Shown: positions 41,899-54,484 of the stretch, piece after piece
Position numbering within the stretch: the stretch's first letter is position 1
How the letters are laid out: every line of letters begins with the position of its first letter
Assembly: GCF_000513955.1 (NCBI RefSeq)
Contig: NZ_KI911328.1
Span: forward strand, 104,431 to 168,430
Length of the DNA stretch: 64,000 nt
Reading direction: 5' to 3'
Origin: Pseudoxanthomonas suwonensis J47
GTDB lineage: Bacteria > Pseudomonadota > Gammaproteobacteria > Xanthomonadales > Xanthomonadaceae
Notes under the pieces: generated by a model
The model's input: the letters and a program-made list of their open reading frames with translations, nothing else
Told to the model about the DNA's origin: nothing
Databases searched by the model: none
Made by a program: the position numbers and the translations under genes

Positions 41899-43173
41899 AT
41901 GGACCAGCCAACCTCCAGCCCTGCCCCTTCCATCAGCCGCCGCCACGACCTCGACTGGGTGCGCGTGTGCGCCTTCGGCCTGCTGGTCCTGTACCACGTC
42001 GGCATGTATTACGTGACCTGGGACTGGCACGTGAACAGCCCCTTCGCCAGCCACGCCCTGGAGCCGGCGATGATGCTCACCGCGCCGTGGCGGCTGTCGC
42101 TGCTGTTCCTGGTTTCCGGCGCGGCCACCGCCTTCCTGCTCGCCCGCGCGCAGCGCCAGGCCCAGGCCGGCGGCGGTCGCGTCCGCTTCCTCGGCGCGCG
42201 TTCCTGGCGCCTGCTGGTGCCGCTGCTGTTCGGCATGGCCGTGGTCGTGGTGCCGCAGTCCTACTACGAGGTGGTGGAGAAGCTGCCCGGCGGCTACCAC
42301 GACGGCTTCCTCGCGTTCTGGGGCCGCTACCTGCGTGGCGACCAGGGCTTCTGCGGCCCGGAGGGCTGCCTGATCCTGCCGACCTGGAACCACCTGTGGT
42401 TCGTCGCCTACCTGTGGGTCTACACCGTCGCACTGTGGCTGCTGTGGCGCTTCGCCCGGCCGCTGCTGGAACGCGCCGCGCCGGCGCTGGAGCGGCGGCT
42501 GTCGGGCTGGGGCCTGCTGCTGTGGCCGGCGCTCGCGCTGGGCCTGGCGCGGCTGCTGCTGATCGGCCGCTTCGGTTCGACCCACGCGCTGGTCGACGAC
42601 TGGTACAACCACGCCCAGTACTTCGGGGTGTTCCTGCTCGGTTTCCTGGTCGCGCGCCGCGACGGCATCTGGAATGCGGCGGTGCGCCTGCGCTGGGCGG
42701 CGCTGGCGCTGTGGCTGGCCACCTGGGCCGCGCAGGCCGCTTACATGTCCGCGTACGCGGACAGCGATCCGCCGCAGGCCTTGCGCCTGGCGATGCGCAT
42801 GGTGTGGGGCCTGGACCAGTGGGCCGCGATCGTGGCGGTGCTCGGCTTCGCCCGCCACTGGGCGCCGGGCGACAGCTGGGCGCTGCGCTACCTGGTGCCG
42901 GCGGTGTTCCCGGTCTACATCCTCCACCAGACCGTCATCGTGGTGGCCGCGCACAACCTGCAGCCGCTCGGCCTGGCGCCGGCGCTGGAGGGACCGCTGC
43001 TGGTGGTGCTCACCTTCGCCGCCTGCTTCGGCGCCTACGAGTTCATCCGCCGGGTGCCGCCGCTGCGGCCGCTGTTCGGACTGCCCTACCGCGAACGCGC
43101 GGCTGCGGATGCCACGGCTCAGGCCGGCGCGGCGTGCTCCACCACCAGCTGCACCGCGGCACCGCCTCGGTAG
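41899..43173 (+). CDS. Acyltransferase family membrane protein (OafA/MdoC-like)
   Basis: The 424-residue protein has about ten membrane segments and the acyltransferase_3 start RRHDLDWVRVCAFGLLVLYHVGMYY with the catalytic-type histidine, then LSLLFLVSGAATAFLLARA, HLWFVAYLWVY and VFPVYILHQTVIV. Such enzymes move acyl groups from the cytoplasm to glucans, O-antigen or other envelope molecules. The acceptor is not evident. The ATG at 41899 gives the family start; no strong ribosome site is visible. It faces a LytTR regulator across 150 bp, and its 3' end overlaps the convergent recJ by 55 bp. Confidence 0.85.
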   Translation: MDQPTSSPAPSISRRHDLDWVRVCAFGLLVLYHVGMYYVTWDWHVNSPFASHALEPAMMLTAPWRLSLLFLVSGAATAFLLARAQRQAQAGGGRVRFLGARSWRLLVPLLFGMAVVVVPQSYYEVVEKLPGGYHDGFLAFWGRYLRGDQGFCGPEGCLILPTWNHLWFVAYLWVYTVALWLLWRFARPLLERAAPALERRLSGWGLLLWPALALGLARLLLIGRFGSTHALVDDWYNHAQYFGVFLLGFLVARRDGIWNAAVRLRWAALALWLATWAAQAAYMSAYADSDPPQALRLAMRMVWGLDQWAAIVAVLGFARHWAPGDSWALRYLVPAVFPVYILHQTVIVVAAHNLQPLGLAPALEGPLLVVLTFAACFGAYEFIRRVPPLRPLFGLPYRERAAADATAQAGAACSTTSCTAAPPR

Positions 43174-44840
43174 TCGTCCGGCTGCAGGCGGTAGGCCAGG
43201 TGCAGGTACGGCGCCGGCGGGTTGCCGCGCCAGCCGCCGAAGTGGATCGCCGCCAGCGGTTCGCGTCGCGACGGATGGCGCAGGCCCAGCCTGAGGTGGC
43301 GCTCGCCGACCGGGCGCCAGTCCAGCACCTCGAAGTGGCCGTCGAACAGCGGTTCCGGGAAGCCCTGCCCCCACGGCCCGCCGTCGCGCAGCGCCTCGGC
43401 ATGGAAGCGGTCGAATTCCTGCGGCAGCAGTTCGCCGTCGCTGAGCAGTTCGGCCTGCAGCAGCGTGTCGTCGAGCACGGCGCGCGCATGCGCCAGCCAC
43501 GCCTGTTCGAAGGCGGGCAGCCGGTCCAGGGCAAGCGTCAGCCCGGCGGCCATCGCATGGCCGCCGAAGCGCTCGACCAGGCCCGGATGCGCGCTGTCGA
43601 CCGCGGCCAGCGCATCGCGGATGTGGAAGCCCGGGATCGAGCGCGCCGAACCGCGCAGCGTCGCGCTGCCGGGCTCGGCCGGGGCGAAGGCGAGCACCGG
43701 GCGGTGCAGGCGTTCCTTGATCTTCGAGGCCACCAGGCCGACCACGCCCGGATGCCACTCCGGATCGAACAGGCACGGCGCCAGCGGCGCCTCGCCCTCT
43801 TCCAGCCGCGCGCGCGACAGCGCCGCTTCGGCGGCGTCGGTCATGTCCTGCTGCACGGCGCGACGCTCGGCGTTGATCTGCTCGAGGATGCCGGCCAGTT
43901 CCATCGCCCGCTGCGGTTCGTCGGTGAGCAGGCATTCGATGCCCAGCGCCATGTCCTCGAGGCGACCTGCGGCGTTCAGCCGCGGGCCGATGGCGAAGCC
44001 GATGTCGGAAGCGGTCAGGCGGCTGGCGTCGCGGCCGCAGGCCTGGACCAGCGCGCGCAGGCCGGCGCAGCCCTGGCCCAAGCGCAGGCGGCGCAGGCCG
44101 GCGGCGACCAGCGCCCGGTTGTTCGCGTCCAGCGGCACCAGGTCGGCGACCGTGCCCACCGCGACCAGATCGAGCAGCGTGGTCAGGTCCGGCTCGCCCG
44201 CGGCGAACGCGCCGGCCTCGCGCATGCGCCGGCGCAGCGCCAGCAGCAGGTAGAAGACCACGCCCACGCCGGCCAGCGCCTTGCTCGGGAACGCGTCGCC
44301 GGGCAGGTTCGGATTGACGATGGCATCGGCCGCCGGCAGGCGCGGCCCGGGCAGGTGGTGGTCGGTGACCACGACCTGCCAGCCGCGCGCGCGCGCCGCC
44401 TCGATGCCGGCGTGGCAGGCGATGCCGTGGTCGACGGTCAGCAGCAGGTCCGGCTGCAGCGCCGCGAGTTCGGCGACCAGCGCCGGCGACAGGCCGTAGC
44501 CGTGGACCATGCGGTTGGGCACCGCGTGCGAGACGCGGCGCGCGCCGAGCATGCGCAGGCCGCGCACGCCGGTGGCGCAGGCGGTCGCGCCGTCGCAGTC
44601 GAAATCGCCGACGACCAGGATGTGGCGGTCGGCGCTGATCGCCTCGTGCAGCAGCGCGGTGGCCGCGTCGAGCCCGTGCAGCGCGTCGGGCGGCAGCAGC
44701 CCGGACAGGCGCGGGCGCGCGAGGTCGGGACTGTGCGCGCCGCGCGCGGCGTAGATCCGGCGCAGCAGGGGGGGAATCGCATCGGGCCAGGCGCCACCCG
44801 GCTCCACGCCGGGGCGCCTGACGATCCGCGGCGTGGCCAT
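43119..44840 (-). CDS. recJ: Single-stranded-DNA-specific exonuclease RecJ
   Basis: RecJ is a 5'-3' single-strand DNA exonuclease of the RecF and mismatch-repair pathways. The 573-residue protein has the DHH-family metal motifs VGDFDCDGATA, LTVDHGI and VVTDHHLPGP, then NPNLPGDAFPSKALAGVGV, the DHHA1 domain (GGHAMAAGLTLALDRL) and a C-terminal OB fold (RHLRLGLRHPSRREPLAAIHFG). The ATG at 44840 is just one base past the stop of the rpfE-like gene, so the two are coupled. The 3' end overlaps the acyltransferase gene. In xanthomonads recJ is usually followed by prfB and lysS, which are not here. Confidence 0.94.
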   Translation of the reverse strand: MATPRIVRRPGVEPGGAWPDAIPPLLRRIYAARGAHSPDLARPRLSGLLPPDALHGLDAATALLHEAISADRHILVVGDFDCDGATACATGVRGLRMLGARRVSHAVPNRMVHGYGLSPALVAELAALQPDLLLTVDHGIACHAGIEAARARGWQVVVTDHHLPGPRLPAADAIVNPNLPGDAFPSKALAGVGVVFYLLLALRRRMREAGAFAAGEPDLTTLLDLVAVGTVADLVPLDANNRALVAAGLRRLRLGQGCAGLRALVQACGRDASRLTASDIGFAIGPRLNAAGRLEDMALGIECLLTDEPQRAMELAGILEQINAERRAVQQDMTDAAEAALSRARLEEGEAPLAPCLFDPEWHPGVVGLVASKIKERLHRPVLAFAPAEPGSATLRGSARSIPGFHIRDALAAVDSAHPGLVERFGGHAMAAGLTLALDRLPAFEQAWLAHARAVLDDTLLQAELLSDGELLPQEFDRFHAEALRDGGPWGQGFPEPLFDGHFEVLDWRPVGERHLRLGLRHPSRREPLAAIHFGGWRGNPPAPYLHLAYRLQPDDYRGGAAVQLVVEHAAPA

Positions 44841-44841
44841 C

Positions 44842-45807
44842 TCAGCCGGCGTCCGCGGCCAGGGTCGCCAGCGGCCGCCGCCAGAACTGCCAGCGGCGCT
44901 GGCCGTGGCGCAGGCGCAGGCTGGCGCCGTCCTCGAAATCCAGCTGCAGCACGTCGTACTCGCCGCGCTCCATCGACTGCAGCAGCGGCGGCAGCACCTG
45001 CCCGACCAGCAGCTCGAGGCTGCGCAGGCGGCGCATGTCGACCAGGCTGTCGCCGGCCGGACCATCGCCCGGCGAGGCCGGCGTGGCGATCGCGGCGCCG
45101 GCCATCTGCGCCAGGCCCTGCAGCAGCGGATCCTGGCTGCGCACGTGCAGGTAGCGCGACTGCACCGCGTCGGGCAGCTGCCCGGCTCCCCAGAACCACA
45201 GGGCATTCACTGCCGGCTTGCCCAGCGCGGCGCGTTCGCGGTTGCGCGGATGCTGGTGCAGCGCCACCTGCACTTCGGTGATCAGCGCGCGCCAGCGTCG
45301 CGCCGCGGCCTCATCGCCCTGCGGCAGCGCCGCGAACAGGTCCTCGCCCAGCGCCTCGTCGGGGCCCGGCAGCGGCGGCAACCGCGTGCCCGCGGGCAGG
45401 CGCAGGTACCAGCGCGCCGGATGCGGCGCGTCGAGGGCGAAGCCGGCGTCGCCGAACAGCGGGCGCAGCGCCGGCAGGAAGGCCTGCAGGTCGTCTCCGT
45501 CCAGGGCCAGGTTCTCGCCCCAGCCGAGCAGGCGCGCGCCGGTGAGGTCCGGGGCCACGTAGGCCGGATCGGCGCGCAGCCAGATCTCGTCGGCGGCCGC
45601 GGCCGGGCCGTCGCCGGCATCGACCAGGCGGGTCAGCGCGGCGACTGGCCAGTGGTCCGGGAGCAGGCGGAAATGACGCGCCAGCTGCGCGCGCGTCCCC
45701 GCTTCGCCGGATTCATGGTCGGCGCGCGCCAGCACCCTGCCGACGGGCGCCGGCAACGGGCCCGGCAGGCGGGTCCGTTCCGGCAGCAGCAGGGTGATGG
45801 TCGCCAT
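44842..45807 (-). CDS. rpfE: RpfE-like protein (COG4255), unknown function
   Basis: The 321-residue protein begins [16 protein letters not shown] and has no membrane segment. Most of it is a hydrophilic, Trp/Leu-rich domain with GEDLFAALPQGDEAAARRWRALITEVQVALHQHP and VNALWFWGAGQLPD, which I recall from xanthomonad RpfE. That protein is coded between greA and recJ and is often labelled phosphoglycerate mutase. No phosphatase motif is visible, so I make no enzyme claim. Its ATG overlaps the greA stop by one base (TGATG) and recJ follows directly. Its synteny is the best evidence. Confidence 0.55.
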   Translation of the reverse strand: MATITLLLPERTRLPGPLPAPVGRVLARADHESGEAGTRAQLARHFRLLPDHWPVAALTRLVDAGDGPAAAADEIWLRADPAYVAPDLTGARLLGWGENLALDGDDLQAFLPALRPLFGDAGFALDAPHPARWYLRLPAGTRLPPLPGPDEALGEDLFAALPQGDEAAARRWRALITEVQVALHQHPRNRERAALGKPAVNALWFWGAGQLPDAVQSRYLHVRSQDPLLQGLAQMAGAAIATPASPGDGPAGDSLVDMRRLRSLELLVGQVLPPLLQSMERGEYDVLQLDFEDGASLRLRHGQRRWQFWRRPLATLAADAG

Positions 45808-46279
45808 CAGCCGAGGTAGGCCACGCCGGCGATTTCGTACTCGCGCTTGCCGCCGGGCGCGTCGATCACGATCGCGTCGCCCTCTTCCTTGCCGATCAGC
45901 GCGCGCGCCACCGGCGAGGAGATCGCGATCAGGCCCTGCTTGATGTCGGCTTCCAGGTCGCCAACGATCTGGTAGCGCACTTCCTCGTCGGTCTCGACGT
46001 CGGCGAGGGTCACGGTGGCGCCGAACACGACCTTGCTGCCGGCGTTGAGCTTGGTCACGTCGATCAGGTCGGCGTGCGACAGCTCGCTTTCCAGCTGCTT
46101 GATCCGGCCTTCGATGAAGCCCTGCTGCTCGCGCGCGGCGTGGTACTCGGCGTTCTCCTTGAGGTCGCCGTGGCCGCGCGCCTCGGCGATCGCGGCGATC
46201 ACCTCGGGGCGCTTCACCGTCTTCAGGTACTCGAGTTCCTCGCGCAGGCGCTGGGCGCCCTTGAGGGTCATCGGGGCTC

Positions 46280-46283
<4 letters not shown>
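45807..46283 (-). CDS. greA: Transcription elongation factor GreA
   Basis: GreA rescues backtracked RNA polymerase by stimulating transcript cleavage. The 158-residue protein has the N-terminal coiled coil with the acidic tip ([27 protein letters not shown]) and the C-terminal FKBP-like domain ([18 protein letters not shown]). The start is a GTG at 46283 (read as [11 protein letters not shown]) whose GTGA overlaps the carB stop by four bases; GGAG lies eight bases upstream. It lies between carB and the rpfE-like gene, all overlapping, which is the common xanthomonad order. Confidence 0.96.
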
Positions 46284-49522
<3,239 letters not shown>

Positions 49523-49554
49523 TTCGCTCTCTTGCTCGGTCCCTGATCAGGGGC

Positions 49555-51462
49555 TCAGGGGGTGCCGGCCGTGGACGCCTTCGCGCCCGGGCCGATGTAC
49601 TTGTCGAAGAAGGCAAGCATCTTCGTGTAGAGGTTCACGTTGTTCTCGACGTCGCGGAAGCCGTGCCCTTCCTTGGGCTCGACCACCACCAGCTCGGGCT
49701 TCTTGCCGACCTTGTCCATCTGCGAGACCAGGAAGTTCATGTTCTTGATCGGCACGCGCACGTCCTTGGCGCCGTGGACCAGCATCACCGCGGCCTTGAG
49801 CCGGTCCACGCCGTACGCGGGGGACTGCGCCGTGCGCTCGGCCTTGGTCGGCGGATAGACGTCCTTGAGGTAGTTGCGCCCGTACTCGTGGTCGGCGAAG
49901 TCGGCGTCGCGCTGCGCGTCCAGGTCGTACACGCCGACGTAGCCGACCGTGCAGCGGTACAGGTCCGGCTCGCGCACCGCGCTCATCAGCGCCGCGTAGC
50001 CGCCGTAGGAGGCGCCGTAGATGCAGACGCGGTCCGGGTCGGCGATGCCCTGGGCGATGGCCCAGCGCACGCCGTCGGTGAGGTCGTCCTGCATGGCCGT
50101 GCCCCACTTGCGGTAGCCCAGGCCCTCGAAGGCGTTGCCGTAGCCACCCGAGCCGCGGTAGTTGATCTGCAGCACCGCGTAGCCGCGGTTGGCGAACAGC
50201 TGCACCTCGGGGTTGAAGCCCCACTCGTCGCGCGGGCCGTGCGGGCCGCCGTGCGGGTTGACGATCAGCGGCAGCTTGCGGCCATCGCTGCCGGAGGGGA
50301 TGGTGATGTAGCCGTGCAGCTGCAGGCCGTCGCGCGCCTTGAAGGCGACCGGCTTCATCGGCGACATCTCCGCCGGCTTGATCCATTCCATGCTGCCGGC
50401 CAGGAAGGTGGCCTTGCCGCTCTCGCGGTCGAACAGGAACGCCTCCGACGGCATGGTGTCGGCGTACACGCGCATCGCCAGGTAGCGACCGTCGTCGGAG
50501 GGACGCAGGAAGCGCACCGCCTTGCCCGGGAAGGCCTTGACCAGGCCGGCGTAGACCTTGGTCTCCGGATGCTCGGGCGCGATCCAGTCCCAGTACGGGA
50601 TGCCGTCCTCGTACCACACGCCCAGCAGGGTTTTGCGGTCGGCGCTCCACAGGTAGCCCGACGGGCTGACCGTGCCGTTGTTCGACAGCGGGGTCTCCTC
50701 GCGGGTCTCGGTGTCGAGCAGCACGATCGATTCCGGCTTGCCCTCCTCGCCCTTGGCCATGTACACGCGGCGGTTGTCGGCGGCGAAGCCCAGCGGGAAG
50801 TAGGTGGCGCCGTTGCGCTCGCTCTCGTGGACCAGGGTCCACTTGTCGCCGTCGCGGCGGTAGGTGACGTTGCGGCCGTCGTTCATCGCGCCGGAGACGA
50901 AGCGCACGTTCCGGTCATGGTCGACCAGGAAGCTGCCCATCTCCACCGGCGCGGTGGCGACGGTGACCAGGCGGCCGTTGTAGACGTCCAGCTTGGACAG
51001 GTAGGACGCCTCGATCGAGCGCTCGACCAGGATCGTGCGCGGATCCTCCGGGGTCAGGCTGACGATGTTGTAGTAGGCGCCGTTGGGGATGTCGATGCGC
51101 TGGGTGCCATCGATGTTCGACGCGTACAGGTCGCCCTTCGAGGTCTGGAAGTCGAAGCGGCCGGTCTTGAAGTTCACGTAGAACAGCAGGCGCTCGTTGT
51201 TGGCCCACAGCACCTGGCTGAAGTGCCGGTTCGGGCCGTAGTCCCACTTGCCGACCACGCCCTTGTCGGACACGCGCAGCACCGCCAGCACCGTGCGGTC
51301 TTCCTGCGGCACGGTGATGGCCATGTGCTTGCCGTCCGGGGAGATGCTGACCGAGGTGAACTCCGGATCCTTGAAGAAATCGCGGATCGGCACCTCGCGC
51401 GCGGATGCGGCCGAGGCGCACGCCAGCAGGACCAGCAGCACAAATCCATTCAGAAAGCGCAT
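49555..51462 (-). CDS. S9 family (prolyl-oligopeptidase-type) secreted peptidase
   Basis: The 635-residue protein has a signal peptide (about 1-23, ending ASAA-R), a beta-propeller (about 30-370; SPDGKHMAI, SADRKTLLG, SDDGRYLAM) and a C-terminal alpha/beta hydrolase with the nucleophile in YGASYGGYAAL, Asp in HGAKDVRVP and His in EGHGF. It is an acylaminoacyl-/dipeptidyl-peptidase-like enzyme of the periplasm. GGAGGT seven bases before the ATG at 51462 shows that this is the start, not the ATG at 51477. It sits between carA (51 bp upstream) and carB (33 bp downstream), same strand. Confidence 0.92.
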   Translation of the reverse strand: MRFLNGFVLLVLLACASAASAREVPIRDFFKDPEFTSVSISPDGKHMAITVPQEDRTVLAVLRVSDKGVVGKWDYGPNRHFSQVLWANNERLLFYVNFKTGRFDFQTSKGDLYASNIDGTQRIDIPNGAYYNIVSLTPEDPRTILVERSIEASYLSKLDVYNGRLVTVATAPVEMGSFLVDHDRNVRFVSGAMNDGRNVTYRRDGDKWTLVHESERNGATYFPLGFAADNRRVYMAKGEEGKPESIVLLDTETREETPLSNNGTVSPSGYLWSADRKTLLGVWYEDGIPYWDWIAPEHPETKVYAGLVKAFPGKAVRFLRPSDDGRYLAMRVYADTMPSEAFLFDRESGKATFLAGSMEWIKPAEMSPMKPVAFKARDGLQLHGYITIPSGSDGRKLPLIVNPHGGPHGPRDEWGFNPEVQLFANRGYAVLQINYRGSGGYGNAFEGLGYRKWGTAMQDDLTDGVRWAIAQGIADPDRVCIYGASYGGYAALMSAVREPDLYRCTVGYVGVYDLDAQRDADFADHEYGRNYLKDVYPPTKAERTAQSPAYGVDRLKAAVMLVHGAKDVRVPIKNMNFLVSQMDKVGKKPELVVVEPKEGHGFRDVENNVNLYTKMLAFFDKYIGPGAKASTAGTP

Positions 51463-51512
51463 TCCCTTACCTCCCATTAGTGGTTGCATCCATCCTGTCG
51501 GCCAGGCGGCGC

Positions 51513-52631
51513 TCAGGCCACCATCGAAGCCACGAAACGGTCGAACAGCGGGGCCGCGTCGTGCGGACCCGGCGAGGCCTCCGGGTGGCCCTGGAACGAG
51601 AACGCCGGCGCGTCGGTCAGCTCGATGCCCTGGTTGGTGCCATCGAACAGCGAGCGGTGGGTGACGCGCACGTTGGCCGGCAGCGTGGTCTCGTCGACCG
51701 CGAAGCCGTGGTTCTGCGAGGTGATCAGCACGCGGCCGGTGTCCAGGTCCTGCACCGGGTGGTTGGCGCCATGGTGGCCGTTGGCCATCTTCGTGGTGCG
51801 CGCGCCGGCGGCCAGCGCCAGCAGCTGGTGGCCCAGGCAGATGCCGAACAGCGGCACCTTCTTCGCCACGAACTCGCGGATCGCGGCGATTGCGTAGTCG
51901 CACGGCTCCGGGTCGCCCGGGCCGTTGGACATGAACACGCCGTGCGGCTGCCTCGCCAGCACCTCGGCCGCCGGGGTCTGCGCCGGGACCACGGTCACGT
52001 CGCAGCCGCGTTCGGCGAGCATGCGCAGGATGTTGGTCTTCACGCCGAAATCGTAGGCGACGACCTTGAACTTCTTCTCGGCGGTGACGAAGGCGTTGCG
52101 GTCGAGATCGAGCTGGCCCTCGTTCCACGTGTAGGCCGCGGTGGTGCTGACCACCTTGGCAAGGTCCATGCCCTTCAGGCCGGGGAACTTGCGCGCGGCT
52201 TCCAGCGCCTGCTCGACGTCGACCTCGCCGGCCATCAGCGCGCCGTTCTGGGCGCCGCGCTCGCGCAGGATGCGGGTCAGCTTGCGGGTGTCGATGCCGG
52301 CGATGGCGACCACGCCGCGGCGGACCAGCCAGTCCTGCAGCGAGGCCTGGCTGCGCCAGTTGCTCGGGCGGCGCGGCACGTCGCGCACGATCAGGCCGGC
52401 CGACCAGACCTGGCGGGCCTCGTCGTCCTGGTCGGTGCAGCCGGTGTTGCCGATGTGGGGATAGGTCAGGGTGACCAGCTGTCGGGCATAGGAGGGATCG
52501 GTCACGATCTCCTGGTAGCCGGTCATGGCGGTGTTGAACACCACTTCGCCGACCGACAGGCCGCTGGCGCCTACGGATTCGCCCTCGAACACGGTGCCGT
52601 CTTCGAGGACGAGGATTGCGGGTTGGGTCAC
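51513..52631 (-). CDS. carA: Carbamoyl-phosphate synthase small subunit
   Basis: CarA is the glutaminase that supplies ammonia to CarB. The 372-residue protein has the N-terminal small-subunit domain ([32 protein letters not shown]) and a class I amidotransferase domain with the Cys nucleophile in [25 protein letters not shown] and the His-Glu pair in [10 protein letters not shown]. The start is a GTG at 52631 that gives the family N-terminus [12 protein letters not shown]. It lies 175 bp after dapB, with a possible promoter and hairpin-U6 element between them. Confidence 0.96.
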   Translation of the reverse strand: MTQPAILVLEDGTVFEGESVGASGLSVGEVVFNTAMTGYQEIVTDPSYARQLVTLTYPHIGNTGCTDQDDEARQVWSAGLIVRDVPRRPSNWRSQASLQDWLVRRGVVAIAGIDTRKLTRILRERGAQNGALMAGEVDVEQALEAARKFPGLKGMDLAKVVSTTAAYTWNEGQLDLDRNAFVTAEKKFKVVAYDFGVKTNILRMLAERGCDVTVVPAQTPAAEVLARQPHGVFMSNGPGDPEPCDYAIAAIREFVAKKVPLFGICLGHQLLALAAGARTTKMANGHHGANHPVQDLDTGRVLITSQNHGFAVDETTLPANVRVTHRSLFDGTNQGIELTDAPAFSFQGHPEASPGPHDAAPLFDRFVASMVA

Positions 52632-52692
52632 GTCGTTCGCCCTAGGTGTGGGGGAGCCCTGTCGCCGCCGGCAGTTCTGGATGCCGGGCTGC

Positions 52693-52725
52693 AAAAAACC
52701 GCGGACTGGCGTTTCTTCCGGTCCG
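52693..52725 (-). promoter_or_regulatory. Possible attenuator or terminator in the carA leader
   Basis: On the minus strand CGGAC (52721-52725 as GTCCG on the plus strand) pairs with GTCCG (52702-52706) across a 14-base loop and is followed three bases later by a run of six U (52693-52698). The stem is short. It may end dapB transcripts or attenuate carA. Confidence 0.35.
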
Positions 52726-52750
52726 GGCGTGGGGTAACAGGCGAGCGGGA

Positions 52751-52779
52751 ATTGTACCGGCGAAGGCCGCAAAAGGGAA
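52751..52779 (-). promoter_or_regulatory. Possible carA promoter
   Basis: On the minus strand TACAAT (52751-52756) is a good -10 and TTCCCT (52774-52779) a poor -35, 17 bases apart. Initiation near 52745 would give a leader of about 115 bases before the GTG of carA, including the hairpin-U6 element. Prediction only. Confidence 0.4.
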
Positions 52780-52806
52780 CGGCGACGAGGGCCCTGCGGC
52801 CCCTGT

Positions 52807-53532
52807 TCAGCTGTCCCCGAACAGCAGCCCGCGCATGCTGTACAGGCCCGCCGGGCGGCCATGGAGGCGGCTGGCGGCCTGCAGCGCGCCGCGGGCGAAG
52901 ATGTCGCGGTTGCTGGCCCGGTGCACCAGTTCGATGCGCTCGCCCTGCCCGGCCAGCTGGACCAGGTGCTCGCCGACGATGTCGCCGGCGCGCAGGCTGG
53001 CGTAGCGCGGGGTCGCGCCGCCGCGGGCGGCCGACTCGCCCAGGGTCAGGGCGGTGCCGGAGGGCGCGTCCTTCTTGTGCACGTGGTGGGACTCGACGAT
53101 GTCGCAGTCCCAGCCCGGCAGCGCGCGGGCGGCGCGCTCGACCAGTTCGTCCAGTACCGCCACGCCGACGCTGAAGTTGGACGCCCACAGCAGCGGGATC
53201 GAAGCCGCGGCCGCCTCGAGCGACTCGCGCTGCGCCGGGGCCAGGCCGGTGGTGCCGGACACCAGCGCCGCACGCCGCGCCACGCACAGCTGCAGCAGCG
53301 GCTCCACGCCCTCCGGCAGGCTGAAGTCGACCGCCACGTCGAAGGCCGGCACCCCGCCCAGCTCGGCGGCGGCGAAGAACGGCACGCCGTCGACCACGCG
53401 CTGCGTGGGTGCGCGGCCGGTGACCGCGGCGACCACCTGCCAGCTCTGCGGCGCGTCGGCGGCCAGGCGCAGCAGCGCCTGGCCCATGCGCCCGGAGGCG
53501 CCGTGGATGAGGACCCGCAGGGGCGTGTTCAT
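52807..53532 (-). CDS. dapB: 4-hydroxy-tetrahydrodipicolinate reductase
   Basis: DapB reduces hydroxy-tetrahydrodipicolinate with NAD(P)H in the lysine and diaminopimelate pathway. The 241-residue protein has the nucleotide-binding [29 protein letters not shown], and the substrate motif [16 protein letters not shown] with the catalytic His and Lys. The ATG at 53532 follows the family start ([17 protein letters not shown]). In xanthomonads dapB precedes carA, as here (175 bp). Confidence 0.95.
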   Translation of the reverse strand: MNTPLRVLIHGASGRMGQALLRLAADAPQSWQVVAAVTGRAPTQRVVDGVPFFAAAELGGVPAFDVAVDFSLPEGVEPLLQLCVARRAALVSGTTGLAPAQRESLEAAAASIPLLWASNFSVGVAVLDELVERAARALPGWDCDIVESHHVHKKDAPSGTALTLGESAARGGATPRYASLRAGDIVGEHLVQLAGQGERIELVHRASNRDIFARGALQAASRLHGRPAGLYSMRGLLFGDS

Positions 53533-53589
53533 AGGACCGGCAGGCTAGCCGCCAGCGGGACCCGCGGGCAAGCCCGCGATGCGCTGTCC

Positions 53590-54192
53590 TTACCAGACCA
53601 GGTCGTCGGGCACCTGGTAGCGCGGATCGGCGTACGGGTCTTCCTCGGCCGTGGCGTTGGGGTCGACCTTCAGCGCCACCGCCTGCGGGAAGATGGTCCC
53701 CGCCTCTTCCAGCACCGCCGCGTCCACCAGCAGGTAGCGGCCGTTGAGCTGGACCACGCCCAGCTCGCCGGCGTTGAGCGCCTTGAGCTGGTCGGCGGTG
53801 ACGTAGATGCGCTTGATCTTGCCGCCGTACTCGAAGTGGCGGGCGATGTCCGCCTCCTCGGCGTTGAGCACCTTGCCCTGCAGCAGCGCCTCGAGCTTCG
53901 CCCGCGCCTCGCGGCGCTGCCGCGCCTCTTCCTGCTTGCGCTGCTCGGCCTCGATGCGTTCCTGCTTTTCCTTCTGCGCGCGCAGCGCCCAGGCCTTGCC
54001 CAGGTCGATCTCCTCCTGGGTGCGCGCGGGTTTGCCCTGCGCCTGGCCACCCTTGTGCGGGGGCCTGCCCTTGCCGTGGGCGCCGCCACGCGGGCCACCC
54101 TTGCCCTGCCCGGGCTTGCCCGGCTTGCGTTCGGGGGCGGGAGCGGCCTTGAAGCCGAGACTGAGCAGCTGGTCGCGGAGGGTATCGGTCAT
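53590..54192 (-). CDS. DUF2058 family protein (YaiL-like)
   Basis: The 200-residue protein begins MTDTLRDQLLSLGFKAAPAPER. It has a Gly/Lys/Arg-rich low-complexity stretch (about 20-55), a charged coiled-coil region (55-95) and a C-terminal domain (about 105-195; IARHFEYGGKIKRIYVTADQLKALNAGELGVVQLNGRYLLV). This is the DUF2058 nucleoprotein/polynucleotide-associated family; its biochemical role is not defined. It lies 57 bp upstream of dapB on the same strand and 49 bp after slyX. Confidence 0.85.
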   Translation of the reverse strand: MTDTLRDQLLSLGFKAAPAPERKPGKPGQGKGGPRGGAHGKGRPPHKGGQAQGKPARTQEEIDLGKAWALRAQKEKQERIEAEQRKQEEARQRREARAKLEALLQGKVLNAEEADIARHFEYGGKIKRIYVTADQLKALNAGELGVVQLNGRYLLVDAAVLEEAGTIFPQAVALKVDPNATAEEDPYADPRYQVPDDLVW

Positions 54193-54241
54193 GTCGTTCG
54201 TGTAGTGCCGGGGGACGCCCGGCGCAGCCGGGCGGATTGCA

Positions 54242-54484
54242 TCAGTAGTGCGGCGGCGGCGGTTCGCTGGCCGGGTCGGCGTACAGCGCGCCGCGCAGGC
54301 CGCGCAGGTCGGCGAGCACGGCCTGCAGCAGCTCCTCGCTGCGCGCCCGTTCCAGCCGCGCCTGGGCGAGTTCCTCGCTCAGCTCGGCGATGGCGTGCTC
54401 CTGGAAGGCCAGTCGCGTTTCCAGCTCGACCAGGCGCTTCTCCAGGGCGTCGTCCGCGCCCGGTTCGATCGGCGCCGGGCTCAT
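54242..54484 (-). CDS. slyX: SlyX family protein
   Basis: The 80-residue protein is a short coiled coil ([27 protein letters not shown]) ending in PPPPHY, the conserved SlyX tail. The function of SlyX is unknown. Its ATG (54482-54484) overlaps the ugd stop by four bases (ATGA), so the two are translationally coupled. Confidence 0.88.
   Translation of the reverse strand: MSPAPIEPGADDALEKRLVELETRLAFQEHAIAELSEELAQARLERARSEELLQAVLADLRGLRGALYADPASEPPPPHY

Noticed and set aside
40863..43173. The LytTR regulator as a two-component response regulator.
   Set aside because: There is no receiver domain; the N-terminus is membrane segments, and no histidine kinase is near.
51462..51477. The upstream ATG at 51477 as the start of the S9 peptidase.
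   Set aside because: That ATG lies within the GGAGGT ribosome site of the downstream ATG at 51462, which gives a proper signal peptide.
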